Assembly (NCBI RefSeq): GCF_010586825.1
Contig: NZ_JAAAGB010000001.1
Location: forward strand, 1,426,001 to 1,490,000
Length of the DNA: 64,000 nt
Direction: 5' to 3'
From: Draconibacterium mangrovi
Lineage (GTDB): Bacteria > Bacteroidota > Bacteroidia > Bacteroidales > Prolixibacteraceae
Part shown: positions 43,238-51,758 of the stretch, one piece after another
How the letters are laid out: each line of letters starts with the position of its first letter
How positions within the stretch are numbered: position 1 is the first letter of the stretch
The notes under the pieces: generated by a model
Seen by the model: only the letters and a program-made list of their open reading frames with translations
Database searches by the model: none
What the model was told of the DNA's origin: nothing
Position numbers and translations under genes: made by a program

Positions 43238-44719
43238 ATGAAAATATTACTGGTATACCCGGAATACCCCGATACATTTTGGAGTTTTAAATATGCCCTG
43301 AAATTTGTTTCCAAAAAAGCCGCCTACCCGCCACTGGGGTTAATTACTGTGGCTTCGTTGTTACCCAAACATTGGGAAACAAAACTGGTTGACATGAATA
43401 TTGAAAAACTACATTCATCAGACCTGGTCTGGGCCGATTATGTTTTTCTCAGTGCGATGAACACCCAGATTCTGTCGGCAATAACGGTAATAGCACGTTG
43501 CAATCACCTGAATATTCCGGTTGTTGCCGGCGGGCCAATGTTTACTGCCGATTATAAGAAGTTCAGCAATGTAAACCACCTGGTATTAAACGAAGCAGAA
43601 ATTACCTTGCCTCGTTTCCTTAAAGATCTGGAAAACGGTACCCCAAAACACCTGTACCAAACCGAACAGTTTGCCACCATGAAGGATTCGCCGGTACCCG
43701 ATTATTCGCTGGTTAAGCTGAATAAATACACATCACAATCTATCCAGTTTTCGCGCGGATGCCCGTTTAATTGTGAATTTTGCGACATTACAGCATTACT
43801 GGGTCACCAATGCCGGCTAAAACCTACCCAACAGATTATTACCGAATTACAAAATCTCTACGATCAAAACTTCCGGGGTTCGGTATTTTTTGTTGACGAC
43901 AATTTTATCGGGAATAAAAAGCGCATAAAAACACAACTGCTTCCGGCCATTATTACCTGGATGGAGCAACACAATTATCCTTTTCATTTCACCACCGAAG
44001 CATCGATAAACCTTTCGGACGACGAAGAGTTAATGAACTTAATGACACAGGCCGGTTTCCTGAGCGTTTTTATTGGCATAGAAACGCCCGAGGAAATGTC
44101 GCTGAACGAATGCAACAAAGTGCAAAACAAAAACCGAAACCTCATCGACAGTGTAAAAAAAGTGCAAAAAGCCGGCATGGAAGTATTGGGCGGTTTTATT
44201 ATTGGTTTCGACAGCGATACACCCAATATTTTCCAGCGACAAATACAGTTTATCCAGGAAAGCGGAATCATTTCGGCAATGGTTGGTTTGCTGAACGCAC
44301 CAACCAAATCTCAGCTGTACAAAAGACTACAATCCGAAGGGCGGATTCTTGATGACTGGGATGGCGATAATACCAGCAATGCCATGAATTTTATACCGAA
44401 AATGGACAGCGAAAAGCTCCGGAATGGATTTAACCAGGTTATTCGGGGCATATACAGTGGCAAAGCATTTTACGAGCGGGTAAAAAATTTTCTGAAAGAC
44501 TTCGAGCCAAAGGTAAAATCTAAAAACAAAATGAATGCTACCAAATTAAAAGCATTCTTCAGGTCGGTTTTTATTATTGGTATTCTCGACCGCGACCGGA
44601 AATACTACTGGAAACTGTTTTTCTGGAGTTTGATCCACCGCCGCGACATGTTTCCAATGGCGATAACCTATGCCGTATACGGTTACCATTTTAAACGATC
44701 GTATACAAAGATCTTTTAG
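43238..44719 (+). CDS. Radical SAM protein with B12-binding-type N-terminus
   Basis: The product has 493 residues: a Rossmann-like cobalamin-binding-type domain (about 1-150; no DxHxxG His motif) followed by a radical SAM domain with RGCPFNCEFCDI (CxxxCxxC near 175-182), VFFVDDNFIG and FIGIETPEE. The C-terminal ~140 residues resemble DUF4070. Such proteins (BchE/HpnJ-type class B) methylate or rearrange lipids, tetrapyrroles or peptides. No clear biosynthetic partner is adjacent, although a Nif11-type peptide gene lies 1 kb downstream beyond a transposase. Confidence 0.87.
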   Translation: MKILLVYPEYPDTFWSFKYALKFVSKKAAYPPLGLITVASLLPKHWETKLVDMNIEKLHSSDLVWADYVFLSAMNTQILSAITVIARCNHLNIPVVAGGPMFTADYKKFSNVNHLVLNEAEITLPRFLKDLENGTPKHLYQTEQFATMKDSPVPDYSLVKLNKYTSQSIQFSRGCPFNCEFCDITALLGHQCRLKPTQQIITELQNLYDQNFRGSVFFVDDNFIGNKKRIKTQLLPAIITWMEQHNYPFHFTTEASINLSDDEELMNLMTQAGFLSVFIGIETPEEMSLNECNKVQNKNRNLIDSVKKVQKAGMEVLGGFIIGFDSDTPNIFQRQIQFIQESGIISAMVGLLNAPTKSQLYKRLQSEGRILDDWDGDNTSNAMNFIPKMDSEKLRNGFNQVIRGIYSGKAFYERVKNFLKDFEPKVKSKNKMNATKLKAFFRSVFIIGILDRDRKYYWKLFFWSLIHRRDMFPMAITYAVYGYHFKRSYTKIF

Positions 44720-44770
44720 GTGTTTATAGTTGATTTAAACTCATTCACACATTCTGGATGATACCTATAT

Positions 44771-45021
44771 TCCGTCCCTATGGGTCTGTGAATTGTTTCG
44801 TACCTGCGGCACTACCGATATTTCACATCTACGATGCTACCGGCATATCGTCCCTCCGGGACTTTTATATTTTATCCTATTCTTGATATTGTTCCTCAAG
44901 AATAGCATTGTAGTGACGGAAAATTGCTAAAAATATAATACACATTCAAGGCAGTCCCGGAGGGACGAAAAGTCGGTAAAAGCAGCAAACATCTGCTGCA
45001 GAAGTGCCGTAGGTACGAAAC
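44771..45021. repeat. REP/BIME cluster left of the transposase gene
   Basis: Two REP types alternate. Type A (GTGCCGTAGGTACGAAAC) lies at 44795-44812 (minus) and 45004-45021 (plus). Type B (GTCCCGGAGGGACGA) lies at 44855-44873 (minus) and 44953-44970 (plus), with a partial copy at 44771-44783. The two pairs make a large inverted repeat around an inner hairpin near 44880-44910 (TATTCTTGA and complement). Confidence 0.8.
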
Positions 45022-45031
45022 AAAACCAGGG

Positions 45032-45490
45032 TTATACTGGCCTAAAAATATACCGCTCATCAAAAGGAATATCAAAATCCTCTAGAAACTTTATGTATTC
45101 TTCGGTAAACGATTTTGTTTTATGATGTTCTTTCTGATTTTCGATATAATCAACTACCTGGCTAATTTGCGATCTACTATACGAAAAAGCACCAAATCCT
45201 TCCTGCCACGAAAATCTCCCCGAAACAAAATTATTTTGATTGATCCATTTTGAAGAATTGGCTTTTACATCCTGCACCAGTGACGAAAGAGACTGGTTGG
45301 GTCTCAATCCAAAAAAGATATGGAGGTGATCGGACATTCCGTTTATGGCCAACAATTTATGTCCGTTGTTTTGGATAATACCAGTTATGTATCGATACAA
45401 ATCGGTTTCCCATTGGGGACGAATAACACACAATCGGTTTTGAACTGAAAAGACGGCCTGAACATGAATTTGGGTGTATGTGTTTGCCAT
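45032..45490 (-). CDS. REP-associated tyrosine transposase (IS200/IS605 TnpA-like)
   Basis: A Y1 HuH transposase of 152 residues: INGMSDHLHIFFGL carries the HxH metal-binding pair (about 55-57), and the catalytic Tyr is in SYSRSQISQVVDYIENQ (about 102-118). It is the IS200-like single-gene form, and REP hairpins flank it on both sides, the arrangement known for RAYTs that mobilise REP elements. The gene appears intact. No accessory TnpB gene is present. Confidence 0.9.
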   Translation of the reverse strand: MANTYTQIHVQAVFSVQNRLCVIRPQWETDLYRYITGIIQNNGHKLLAINGMSDHLHIFFGLRPNQSLSSLVQDVKANSSKWINQNNFVSGRFSWQEGFGAFSYSRSQISQVVDYIENQKEHHKTKSFTEEYIKFLEDFDIPFDERYIFRPV

Positions 45491-45536
45491 AACATTTGTG
45501 TTTTATGTATTTAAAATTACAAAATGTCAATTAATT

Positions 45537-45605
45537 GTTTCGTACCTAAGGCACTTTTGTTTTCTGATTAATTTTTTTCTACTGGGATTTCGTCCCTCTG
45601 CGACT
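45537..45605 (-). repeat. REP copies right of the transposase gene
   Basis: Type A REP at 45537-45554 and type B at 45587-45605, both on the minus strand, in the same order as on the left side. Confidence 0.75.
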
Positions 45606-45761
45606 GACAGGAAGGTAAGGAACCCCCGACTACAATATCAAATTGTTAACTCAAAACAATTTTTCAATTACTTTTTGACATCATATTGGGATTTATAGCG
45701 ATTATTAGCAATTAAAACCATTGTTATAATTTCATTTTATTAATCAATTAATTGAATAACC

Positions 45762-45980
45762 ATGTCAAAGGAAAGAGTTTTTGAGTTTCTGGATAAAGGT
45801 GCTGATGACCGTCAGTTTCGTGTTAAGTACGACAACTGCTTCTCGATGGAGGAATTTTGTAAAATGGCCGCTGAAGACGGATTTGAGTTTTCTGTTGATG
45901 ACTTAAAAGCTGCGTTACGCGAAAACGGCGACGATTTTGACTCATACGGTAATCCGCCCAAAAAAGGAATCTGGGTATAA
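45762..45980 (+). CDS. Nif11-domain small protein (possible RiPP precursor)
   Basis: Acidic protein of 72 residues. The pattern FEFLDKGADDRQFR, then MEEFCKMAAEDGFEFSVDDL matches the Nif11 domain found in nitrogen-fixation-associated proteins and in leader peptides of ribosomal natural products. The tail after the domain is short (SYGNPPKKGIWV) with no double-Gly cleavage site, so a true precursor role is uncertain. It is followed by a terminator 126 bp downstream. The radical SAM gene is 1 kb upstream on the same strand, separated by the transposase insertion. Confidence 0.7.
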   Translation: MSKERVFEFLDKGADDRQFRVKYDNCFSMEEFCKMAAEDGFEFSVDDLKAALRENGDDFDSYGNPPKKGIWV

Positions 45981-46436
45981 GTTTTGCCACCGATGAGCCC
46001 GGATTGCTTCAAGCATCAGAAGAAGCAATTTACTCTTGAACCACGTAAGGCCCCAGCCGTAACAAGATTTTTTCGGTCTCCGTCATCTGGTCACAACTTC
46101 CAACAAAAAAGAGGCATACAGGGTACGCCTCTTTCTAATCCATTTTGTTGTAAAGAATTATATGCTATGGATCGTCAAAATGTTTTTATGGTAATCGCAA
46201 AAACAAGCATGATGCCAACTCAGGCAGAAGAAATAAAGCTCACTCTAACAGGGGCTTAAGCACTTAAGCGATATCGATTAAATTATCAAAACGAAAATAT
46301 TCTTATCATATTGATAATTTCATACAACCCCGGACTCTTTGATTTTCAAAACATTCTGGTTACGCAATCTGAACATTAAACTTCATTTGCCACATTAATT
46401 CCTTACATTTGAGGGTAACACTGAAAGCCGTAAAAC
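45981..46436. other. Intergenic region with terminator
   Basis: Holds the terminator at 46107-46134 and, near its end, a -7-like TACATTTG at 46404-46411 upstream of the 69-residue protein gene (its -33 partner TTTG is only 14 bases away, so weak). An open frame runs through 45984-46259, but it crosses the terminator and looks non-coding. Confidence 0.5.
46107..46134 (+). terminator. Rho-independent terminator of the Nif11 gene
   Basis: AAAGAGGC pairs with GCCTCTTT around an 11-base loop, with A6 before it. Confidence 0.7.
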
Positions 46437-46646
46437 ATGGAAGAAAAGAAGAAGCCTACAGAAATGGAAAACACTCCCGAACAAAAGAAAGACCAAAACT
46501 GGATTGAAAAAACAGAAGCCAAAATAGACGAAGCGGCCGAAAAAATTCACCAAAGCGAAGCCTACCGCAAAGCCGATAAAAGAATGGAAGACGCCACCAA
46601 AAAGCTCTTTTGTAAAGCGGGGCGTTTGTGGGGGAAACTAAAATAA
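46437..46646 (+). CDS. Small highly charged helical protein
   Basis: Protein of 69 residues, about half Lys/Glu/Asp, with no membrane span. A low-complexity charged N-terminus leads into a predicted amphipathic helix (WIEKTEAKIDEAAEKIHQSE; KADKRMEDATKKLFCKAG) and ends RLWGKLK. It resembles small stress- or CsbD-like helical proteins in style, but no family is recognised. A hairpin follows 10 bp after the stop. Confidence 0.55.
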   Translation: MEEKKKPTEMENTPEQKKDQNWIEKTEAKIDEAAEKIHQSEAYRKADKRMEDATKKLFCKAGRLWGKLK

Positions 46647-46656
46647 CTGTTAGAAC

Positions 46657-46676
46657 CACGCGAAAGGGTTCGCGTG
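46657..46676 (+). terminator. Hairpin after the 69-residue protein gene
   Basis: CACGCGAA, AGGG loop, TTCGCGTG: a perfect 8-bp stem followed by a T-rich stretch (CTTACTATTTT). Confidence 0.55.
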
Positions 46677-46901
46677 CTTACTATTTTACTACAATAACAT
46701 CATTCAACACGCCATTTTCTCCTGCTGACAATAACGTAAAGTGTCAGGTACAATGTTTTTGTACTCATTCCTTGTAAATACATCCAGCCAGTATACCACT
46801 ACGAAAGCCCCGAGACTTCGGGGGCGCGTTAGCAGGGTTGCTCTCATGCAACATTTATTGCAAAATACAGATCATCTGTATCAATTTGATAGTAAAAGTT
46901 T

Positions 46902-46929
46902 TAATAAATCTATAATTAATATATTTTTG
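46902..46929 (+). promoter_or_regulatory. Promoter of the ior operon
   Basis: TATTTTTG at 46922-46929 is a perfect -7 box; a T-run ending at 46902 serves as a poor -33. The leader is about 55 bases. Upstream (46791-46860) is a copy of a short GC-rich repeat (CGAAAGCCC...CGGGGGCGCG) also found at 51545-51575. Confidence 0.5.
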
Positions 46930-46990
46930 CCCGCATTTACTAAAAATCTATAAACGTATTCTCGTTGCGGAGAGGAATCACTATTGAACT

Positions 46991-48793
46991 ATGGACATTG
47001 GAGTTGAGCTTGCAACAATGCAAATGATGAATGGTAACGAGGCAGTTGCCAGAGGTGCTTTTGAAGCAGGTGTAAAAATTGCTTCCGGATTCCCGGGAAC
47101 ACCTTCTACAGAGGTAATGGATTATACACATCTGAAACACCCGGAGATTTATTGCGAATGGTCGACGAATGAAAAAGTAGCTTTGGAGGTTGCCATTGGT
47201 GCTTCATTTGCAGGTTACCGGAGTATGGCAATAATGAAGACCGTAGGTTTACACGTGGCTGCTGATGCATTGGGCGGAGCTGCCGGTAGTCAAATCAATG
47301 GCGGATTAGTATTGGTGGTTGGCGATGATGTGGGCCGAATTGCTGGCGACGATTACAACGATTGCCGTCATTACGGGAATATGTTTAACATTCCGGTATT
47401 GGAGCCAAGCGATAGCCAGGAAGCCAAAGACCTTATGATAAAGGCCTTCGAGATAAGTGAAGAATACAGCACTCCGGTGATCTTTAAAATCACTTCTGTA
47501 ATTTGCAAAACCAGCAGCGGCGTAAAAATTGATCCGGATTATACCTACGAAGAAAAATACAGAAATAAATATCCAATCAGTTTCAGTAAGGTGATAATGA
47601 CTACCATTATGACCAAAGCAAAGGGTTCGGAGCATCCAAAACTGACCAAGTGCTTTAACGATTTTCCTGCGCATATGAACCGTTTGGCTGAAGACAGCAA
47701 CGATTTCGAAATAAACAGGCTGGAGCTGAATGACAAAAAGATCGGGATAATAACTGCCGGTACTCCCTACTATTACGTAAAAGAAGTTTTGCCCGAAGCC
47801 TCTGTGCTTAAACTTGGGCTCGTTACGCCGCTACCGGCAAAGCAGATAAAACAACTGGCCGAACATGTAGACAAACTTTATGTGATTGAAGATGGCCACG
47901 ATATTATGGAGAAGAATATCAAGGATCTGGGCATTTCGGTTATCGGGAAAGAACTGTGGCCAAAATTTCCGGAGATGATGCGTTTTACTCCCGATGTTAT
48001 CGAGGAAAAACTGGTGCCGGATGCACCAAAGAGAACACCCCAGGAAGGCGTACCTTTTAGGTTGCCGGTGAGTTGTGCCGGTTGTTCGCACCTTTTTATT
48101 TCGCGCGTATTAAAGAAACATAAAATAAAGGCGGCGGCCGATGTTACCTGTGGTCTTATTGGTTGTTTCCCGCATATGGAATCGTATTCCCTGCAAAAAT
48201 GTATGGGATCGAGTATTGCTTTGGCGCACGGTTACAACGTGGCAAAAAACAATACCGAGAATTTTGTGGCCATGATTGGTGATGGTGGCTTCTGGGCAAC
48301 CGGAGTGAACGGGCTGATGAACCTGATATTCAACAATAGTCAATCGACAGTGATTATTGTGGACAACAGCTGCCTGGCAATGACCGGCGGACAGAATGTG
48401 GCATCCAGCGAATTTGGGTTCAATTACAAACCGGAGAACAAACTGGATATTGCCAAAGTATGCGAAGCTATCGGTGTAAAAGATGTTGTAACTGTTGACG
48501 CCTATGAATCTGAAAATCTTGAAGCATCAATACTGAAAGCGGTAAATTCTAAAACCAATTCGGTGGTGATTGTGAAAAAACCTTGTGTTACAAAATTCAA
48601 ACTGCCAAAAGAAAAACAGTATTACATCGATCAGGATGCGTGTACAAAATGCCGCAAATGTGTGGGTGTTGGTTGTTTGGCCATTGAAAGTAAAGGAAAT
48701 AACGGATCGACAGAAATAGTGATCAACGAAGATATTTGTACAGGTTGCGGATTGTGTTCTACGGCCTGCCAATTTGAAGCAATAAAAAATTAG
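46991..48793 (+). CDS. iorA: Indolepyruvate:ferredoxin oxidoreductase, alpha subunit
   Basis: The alpha subunit (600 residues, usual length) of the oxygen-sensitive enzyme that converts aryl-pyruvates to aryl-acetyl-CoA, reducing ferredoxin. The N-terminal pyrimidine-binding part has GNEAVARGAFEAGVKIASG and FPGTPSTEVM. The TPP-binding part has GDGGFWATGVNGLMN and VIIVDNSCLAMTGGQ (about 432-470). The C-terminus has two 4Fe-4S motifs, CTKCRKCVGVGC (about 551-562) and CTGCGLCSTAC (about 583-593). The stop lies 2 bp before iorB, so they are coupled. Confidence 0.96.
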   Translation: MDIGVELATMQMMNGNEAVARGAFEAGVKIASGFPGTPSTEVMDYTHLKHPEIYCEWSTNEKVALEVAIGASFAGYRSMAIMKTVGLHVAADALGGAAGSQINGGLVLVVGDDVGRIAGDDYNDCRHYGNMFNIPVLEPSDSQEAKDLMIKAFEISEEYSTPVIFKITSVICKTSSGVKIDPDYTYEEKYRNKYPISFSKVIMTTIMTKAKGSEHPKLTKCFNDFPAHMNRLAEDSNDFEINRLELNDKKIGIITAGTPYYYVKEVLPEASVLKLGLVTPLPAKQIKQLAEHVDKLYVIEDGHDIMEKNIKDLGISVIGKELWPKFPEMMRFTPDVIEEKLVPDAPKRTPQEGVPFRLPVSCAGCSHLFISRVLKKHKIKAAADVTCGLIGCFPHMESYSLQKCMGSSIALAHGYNVAKNNTENFVAMIGDGGFWATGVNGLMNLIFNNSQSTVIIVDNSCLAMTGGQNVASSEFGFNYKPENKLDIAKVCEAIGVKDVVTVDAYESENLEASILKAVNSKTNSVVIVKKPCVTKFKLPKEKQYYIDQDACTKCRKCVGVGCLAIESKGNNGSTEIVINEDICTGCGLCSTACQFEAIKN

Positions 48794-48795
48794 AT

Positions 48796-49428
48796 ATGCA
48801 AGACTCAGGAAAGAATATCATCATTGCCGGTGTTGGAGGACAAGGGATTCTCCTTTTTAGCAATCTTTTAAGTAAGTTTTATCTGAAACGGGGATACCAC
48901 TTGAAAATCTCAGACGTGATTGGTTTGGGCCAGCGTGGTGGAGGTGTCGAGAGCCATTTCCGTTATTCCGCCAAACCAGTGTTGTCGCCGTTTATTAAAG
49001 CAGGAGATGTTGATTACGTTATATCTTTTGAGCAAACGGAAACACTGCGGCATTTGCATGCGCTAAAAGAAGACGGTGTGCTACTGACCAGCACCTACGA
49101 GCTTACTTCAACCAGCGTTAATGCCCGGCTGCAAAAAGATTTGCCTGAGTGCAAAACCGAAATCATAAAAAGATCGGAGAATACGAAATTTATCATCGAA
49201 CCGAATGCGCATAAAAACCTGGATTTCGATATCAACAAAATGATGAATGTGGTGATGTTGGGCTACTATGCCGAGTTGAGAAACTATCCGCACGACGAAA
49301 TGATTCAGATCGTTCGGGAAAACGTTCCTGCAAAGTTTGTTGAAGGCAACATAAAGGCCTACGAGATGGGAAGCCAAATTGCCCGGGAAGAACTTGTTGC
49401 TGAGGAATGTGTAGCCATTCGTTGTTAA
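48796..49428 (+). CDS. iorB: Indolepyruvate:ferredoxin oxidoreductase, beta subunit
   Basis: Gamma-domain-type subunit of 210 residues. NIIIAGVGGQGILLFSNLL is the typical opening, followed by DVIGLGQRGGGVESHFRYS, characteristic of the substrate-channel loop of IorB. It forms the complex with IorA for arylpyruvate oxidation in amino-acid fermentation or aromatic amino-acid synthesis from aryl acids. It starts 2 bp after iorA, and a third gene follows 17 bp later. Confidence 0.95.
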   Translation: MQDSGKNIIIAGVGGQGILLFSNLLSKFYLKRGYHLKISDVIGLGQRGGGVESHFRYSAKPVLSPFIKAGDVDYVISFEQTETLRHLHALKEDGVLLTSTYELTSTSVNARLQKDLPECKTEIIKRSENTKFIIEPNAHKNLDFDINKMMNVVMLGYYAELRNYPHDEMIQIVRENVPAKFVEGNIKAYEMGSQIAREELVAEECVAIRC

Positions 49429-49445
49429 GTTGAAATTGTTCTGTT

Positions 49446-50303
49446 ATGGAATTGCCTGAAGGTGTAGTACTACTCGACAGTTTAGGGGATTTACAATCCG
49501 ATAATATCCACCCGATTCTTGTTTGTGGATCGCATTGCGGAGGCAGTAGCGATTTGGCCGCACACATAAAAAACTGCGGCGTAAAAGTTGCTTTTCTCAA
49601 CAATGCAGGTGTTGGCAAAAATCAGGCAGGAATAAGAGGTATCACCCATTACGATGCAGCGAATATTCTGGCTTGTGCTGTGGATAATTACAGCGCCGAG
49701 ATTGGAATTTCACAAGATACCTGGGAAAGCGGAATTATAAGTCACACCGGCCCAAAAGCAGAAGCTGCCGGAATAAAAGCCGGCGATTCGGTGAAAGAGG
49801 CCGTTGCCAAAATAAGTCATATTGCAAAGGCGCTTTCATTCGAAACAAAAAGTAAGAACGATGAATTCACTGCAGAGAATAATGTGCAGGACAAAAGCAC
49901 TAAGGGAGACCTCAAAAAACAAAAACAAACACCAATTGCCGGAACAACTGTTACCGTAACTGACAGCATCACTTTTTTAAACAAAAGCAATGCAGGCGAT
50001 ATCGTGGTGTGTGGGTCGCATGGTGGAGTGAGCGCAGGTGCTTATGCACAAAAATACCACGTAAAAGCCGTGTTTTTTAACGATGCCGGAATAGGTAAAA
50101 ACAATGCAGGCATAAAAAGCCTCGAATCGCTGAGCGAGGCAGGAATCCCTGCCTGCACGGTCGACTGTATGAGTGCAGAGATCTTCAACGGACAGGACGT
50201 TTTGGACAACGGCATTATAACGGTTTGCAACCAGCTGGCAAAGGCGGCAAACATCAGCGAAAAGATGACGGTAAAAGAGGCCATTCAATTCCTGTCGGTA
50301 TAA
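49446..50303 (+). CDS. Tandem-duplicated protein of unknown function in the ior operon
   Basis: The 285-residue product is made of two copies of one domain, about 22-135 and 185-283, joined by a Lys/Glu-rich linker. Both copies share V(C)GSHxGxS near the start, then VKxxFxNxAGxGKNxAGI, then ACxVDxxSAEI, then QDxxxxGII, then KxGDSVKEA or MTVKEA. The GSHGG and NDAGIGKNNAGI stretches look like phosphate- or nucleotide-binding loops. I do not recognise a named family. Position 17 bp after iorB suggests a role with that enzyme or its products. Confidence 0.75.
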   Translation: MELPEGVVLLDSLGDLQSDNIHPILVCGSHCGGSSDLAAHIKNCGVKVAFLNNAGVGKNQAGIRGITHYDAANILACAVDNYSAEIGISQDTWESGIISHTGPKAEAAGIKAGDSVKEAVAKISHIAKALSFETKSKNDEFTAENNVQDKSTKGDLKKQKQTPIAGTTVTVTDSITFLNKSNAGDIVVCGSHGGVSAGAYAQKYHVKAVFFNDAGIGKNNAGIKSLESLSEAGIPACTVDCMSAEIFNGQDVLDNGIITVCNQLAKAANISEKMTVKEAIQFLSV

Positions 50304-50309
50304 ATCCTA

Positions 50310-50330
50310 CCCCACGCTGGTAACGCGGGG
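50310..50330 (+). repeat. GC-rich hairpin after the ior operon
   Basis: CCCCACG pairs with CGCGGGG with one mismatch around CTGGTAA. It may be a terminator or a REP-like repeat; no T-tract follows. Confidence 0.45.
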
Positions 50331-50399
50331 CAGCAGAAAATGGATTCGCGCGGTAGCAAGGACAGCAGGGGTTCAGTCACTAGGTGGCATACGAAAAAC

Positions 50400-50888
50400 T
50401 TACTGAATTTTAATCCGAAACAAAAAGTTATAGATCATCGAAGGGATGCAAAGATCAATGGTGGCCACCAGCAGTGGTACACAAAACATAATTGCTCCTG
50501 AAATATATCCGGCGGTCGTTTGCCCGGAGGCAAAAAGGTAAATATTAATGGCCGTCCATGCGGCAGCCAGAAAACACGCAAATTTTAACTGGTTAGGGCG
50601 CGGGGCTAACTTTGGCTTACCCATTTTAAACCTCAGCCAGTGGTTGTATACGTAATCGAAAACATGGTAGGGCAATACAATCGACAGTACCGATACCACA
50701 AGCAAAGCTGAAAGCAGCGGAATATTTGCAAGTGCCACACCCACACCAAGCATAATCAAACAGATGATCACCGGAAAACGGTTAGCAAAGGCTAATTGCG
50801 AAATCTCTTCATCACTGTAACCGGTAAATCCCTGGCATTTGATCCGGTAAATGCGCCTGCGCGAAATCGTCGTTTTTGTCTTTTCCAT
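50400..50888 (-). CDS. DUF4395-like membrane protein
   Basis: The 162-residue protein has four hydrophobic segments (about 38-55, 58-75, 102-118 and 125-145). The motif PYHVFDYVYNHWLRFKMGKP followed by PRPNQLKFAC fits DUF4395, but the usual cysteines near the C-terminus are replaced. The soluble N-terminus (YRIKCQGFTGYSDEEISQLA) is basic. Function unknown. A single gene, convergent with the ior operon. Confidence 0.65.
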   Translation of the reverse strand: MEKTKTTISRRRIYRIKCQGFTGYSDEEISQLAFANRFPVIICLIMLGVGVALANIPLLSALLVVSVLSIVLPYHVFDYVYNHWLRFKMGKPKLAPRPNQLKFACFLAAAWTAINIYLFASGQTTAGYISGAIMFCVPLLVATIDLCIPSMIYNFLFRIKIQ

Positions 50889-50941
50889 GTTGCTGTTCTC
50901 CTTTTGTTTAGTTCTGAGGTAATCTATGCTATAATACTCAA

Positions 50942-51036
50942 TAGGCCTCTCCTTCTCGTTGGCAACGAGGGAAAGTATATTGTTGTGTTACCACCTTATC
51001 CCTCTGCCCCTCGTTTGCACCTAGGGGAAAATATTT
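50942..51036. repeat. Short palindromic repeats of CTCGTTGGCAACGAG type
   Basis: CTCGTTGGCAACGAG (50953-50967) and a related, decayed copy near 51004-51025 lie between two minus-strand genes. A third related copy is at 51584-51605. The palindrome is short and GC-rich, REP-like. Confidence 0.55.
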
Positions 51037-51103
51037 TGTCGTTTTTAACGACGTTGTACAACGCAAATGATTAGCCCGATTTGCCGGGAGAAGCAATCTT
51101 TGT

Positions 51104-51436
51104 TTACGGCAACCAATCCACTCCCGGAGCGCGGTATACGCCTGTTCGTTTTGCTGCCTCATCAATTTCTTCGGGTGTAAGCAATGGAATACTACTTACC
51201 GTTACCAGTCCACTCGATGCTGCCTGCAGCGAAAAGGCCGCCATACCGGCACTGTCGGGCATATCGAATATGCCGTAAATATCGTAATCGCCAAAAGCGT
51301 AATACACACACTCCACGGTGCCGCCCAGCGAAGCCACTAATTTTTCAATCTCAGAACGCCGGCTTGAGCCTCCCTCTTTCATTAATCCCCTCATTCCTTC
51401 GCCAATGTAATTTCCACAAACCAGGTACTTTGCCAT
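51104..51436 (-). CDS. GYD domain protein
   Basis: Small cytosolic protein of 110 residues with the ferredoxin-like GYD fold: MAKYLVCGNYIGEGMRGLM, then the signature YYAFGDYDIYGIFDMPD (about 44-60, the Gly-Asp-Tyr-Asp motif) and SGLVTVSSIPLLTPEEID. Function in the family is unknown; members are often stress-associated. The C-terminal tail has an unusual YRAPGVDWLP. A single-gene unit. Confidence 0.8.
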   Translation of the reverse strand: MAKYLVCGNYIGEGMRGLMKEGGSSRRSEIEKLVASLGGTVECVYYAFGDYDIYGIFDMPDSAGMAAFSLQAASSGLVTVSSIPLLTPEEIDEAAKRTGVYRAPGVDWLP

Positions 51437-51758
51437 ACTATTTCAATTTAAGACAGAATTATCTGTTGTTACTTCTAAAATAACGATGCGAGCGATTTAA
51501 GGTTACGCCCGGGGTATTTTTATGCTGTAATAATTAACAGACCACGCGAAAGCCCTACAACTTCGGGGGCGCGGTAGCTCTTCCTGCCCCTTGTTTGCAA
51601 CGAGGGGTAGACGAGAGATTACTTCGGTCTCCGTCGGCTGACGGATCCCTCGTATTGACATCAAAAAGCCGTTTGTTTTGTCAGTAACGAACTGCACAAA
51701 ACCGATTGAAATATCAGTAAAAAGCAGTAACTTTCTTATACATTAATACCATTGAGCA
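51437..51758. other. Intergenic region with repeats
   Basis: Contains a GC-rich repeat CGCGAAAGCCC...CGGGGGCGCG (51545-51575), a CTCGTTGCAAA-type palindrome near 51584-51605 and the palindrome TCCGTCGGCTGACGGA (51630-51645). No gene is recognised. The beta-barrel gene starts at 51759. Confidence 0.55.

Noticed and set aside
43238..44719. Radical SAM protein as a confident cobalamin-dependent methylase
   Set aside because: The N-terminal domain lacks the DxHxxG cobalamin-ligand motif, so the name is limited to the domain type.
45984..46259. Open frame of 91 codons on the plus strand
   Set aside because: It starts 3 bp after the Nif11 gene and runs straight through that gene's terminator hairpin. 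Its composition is unlike a protein.
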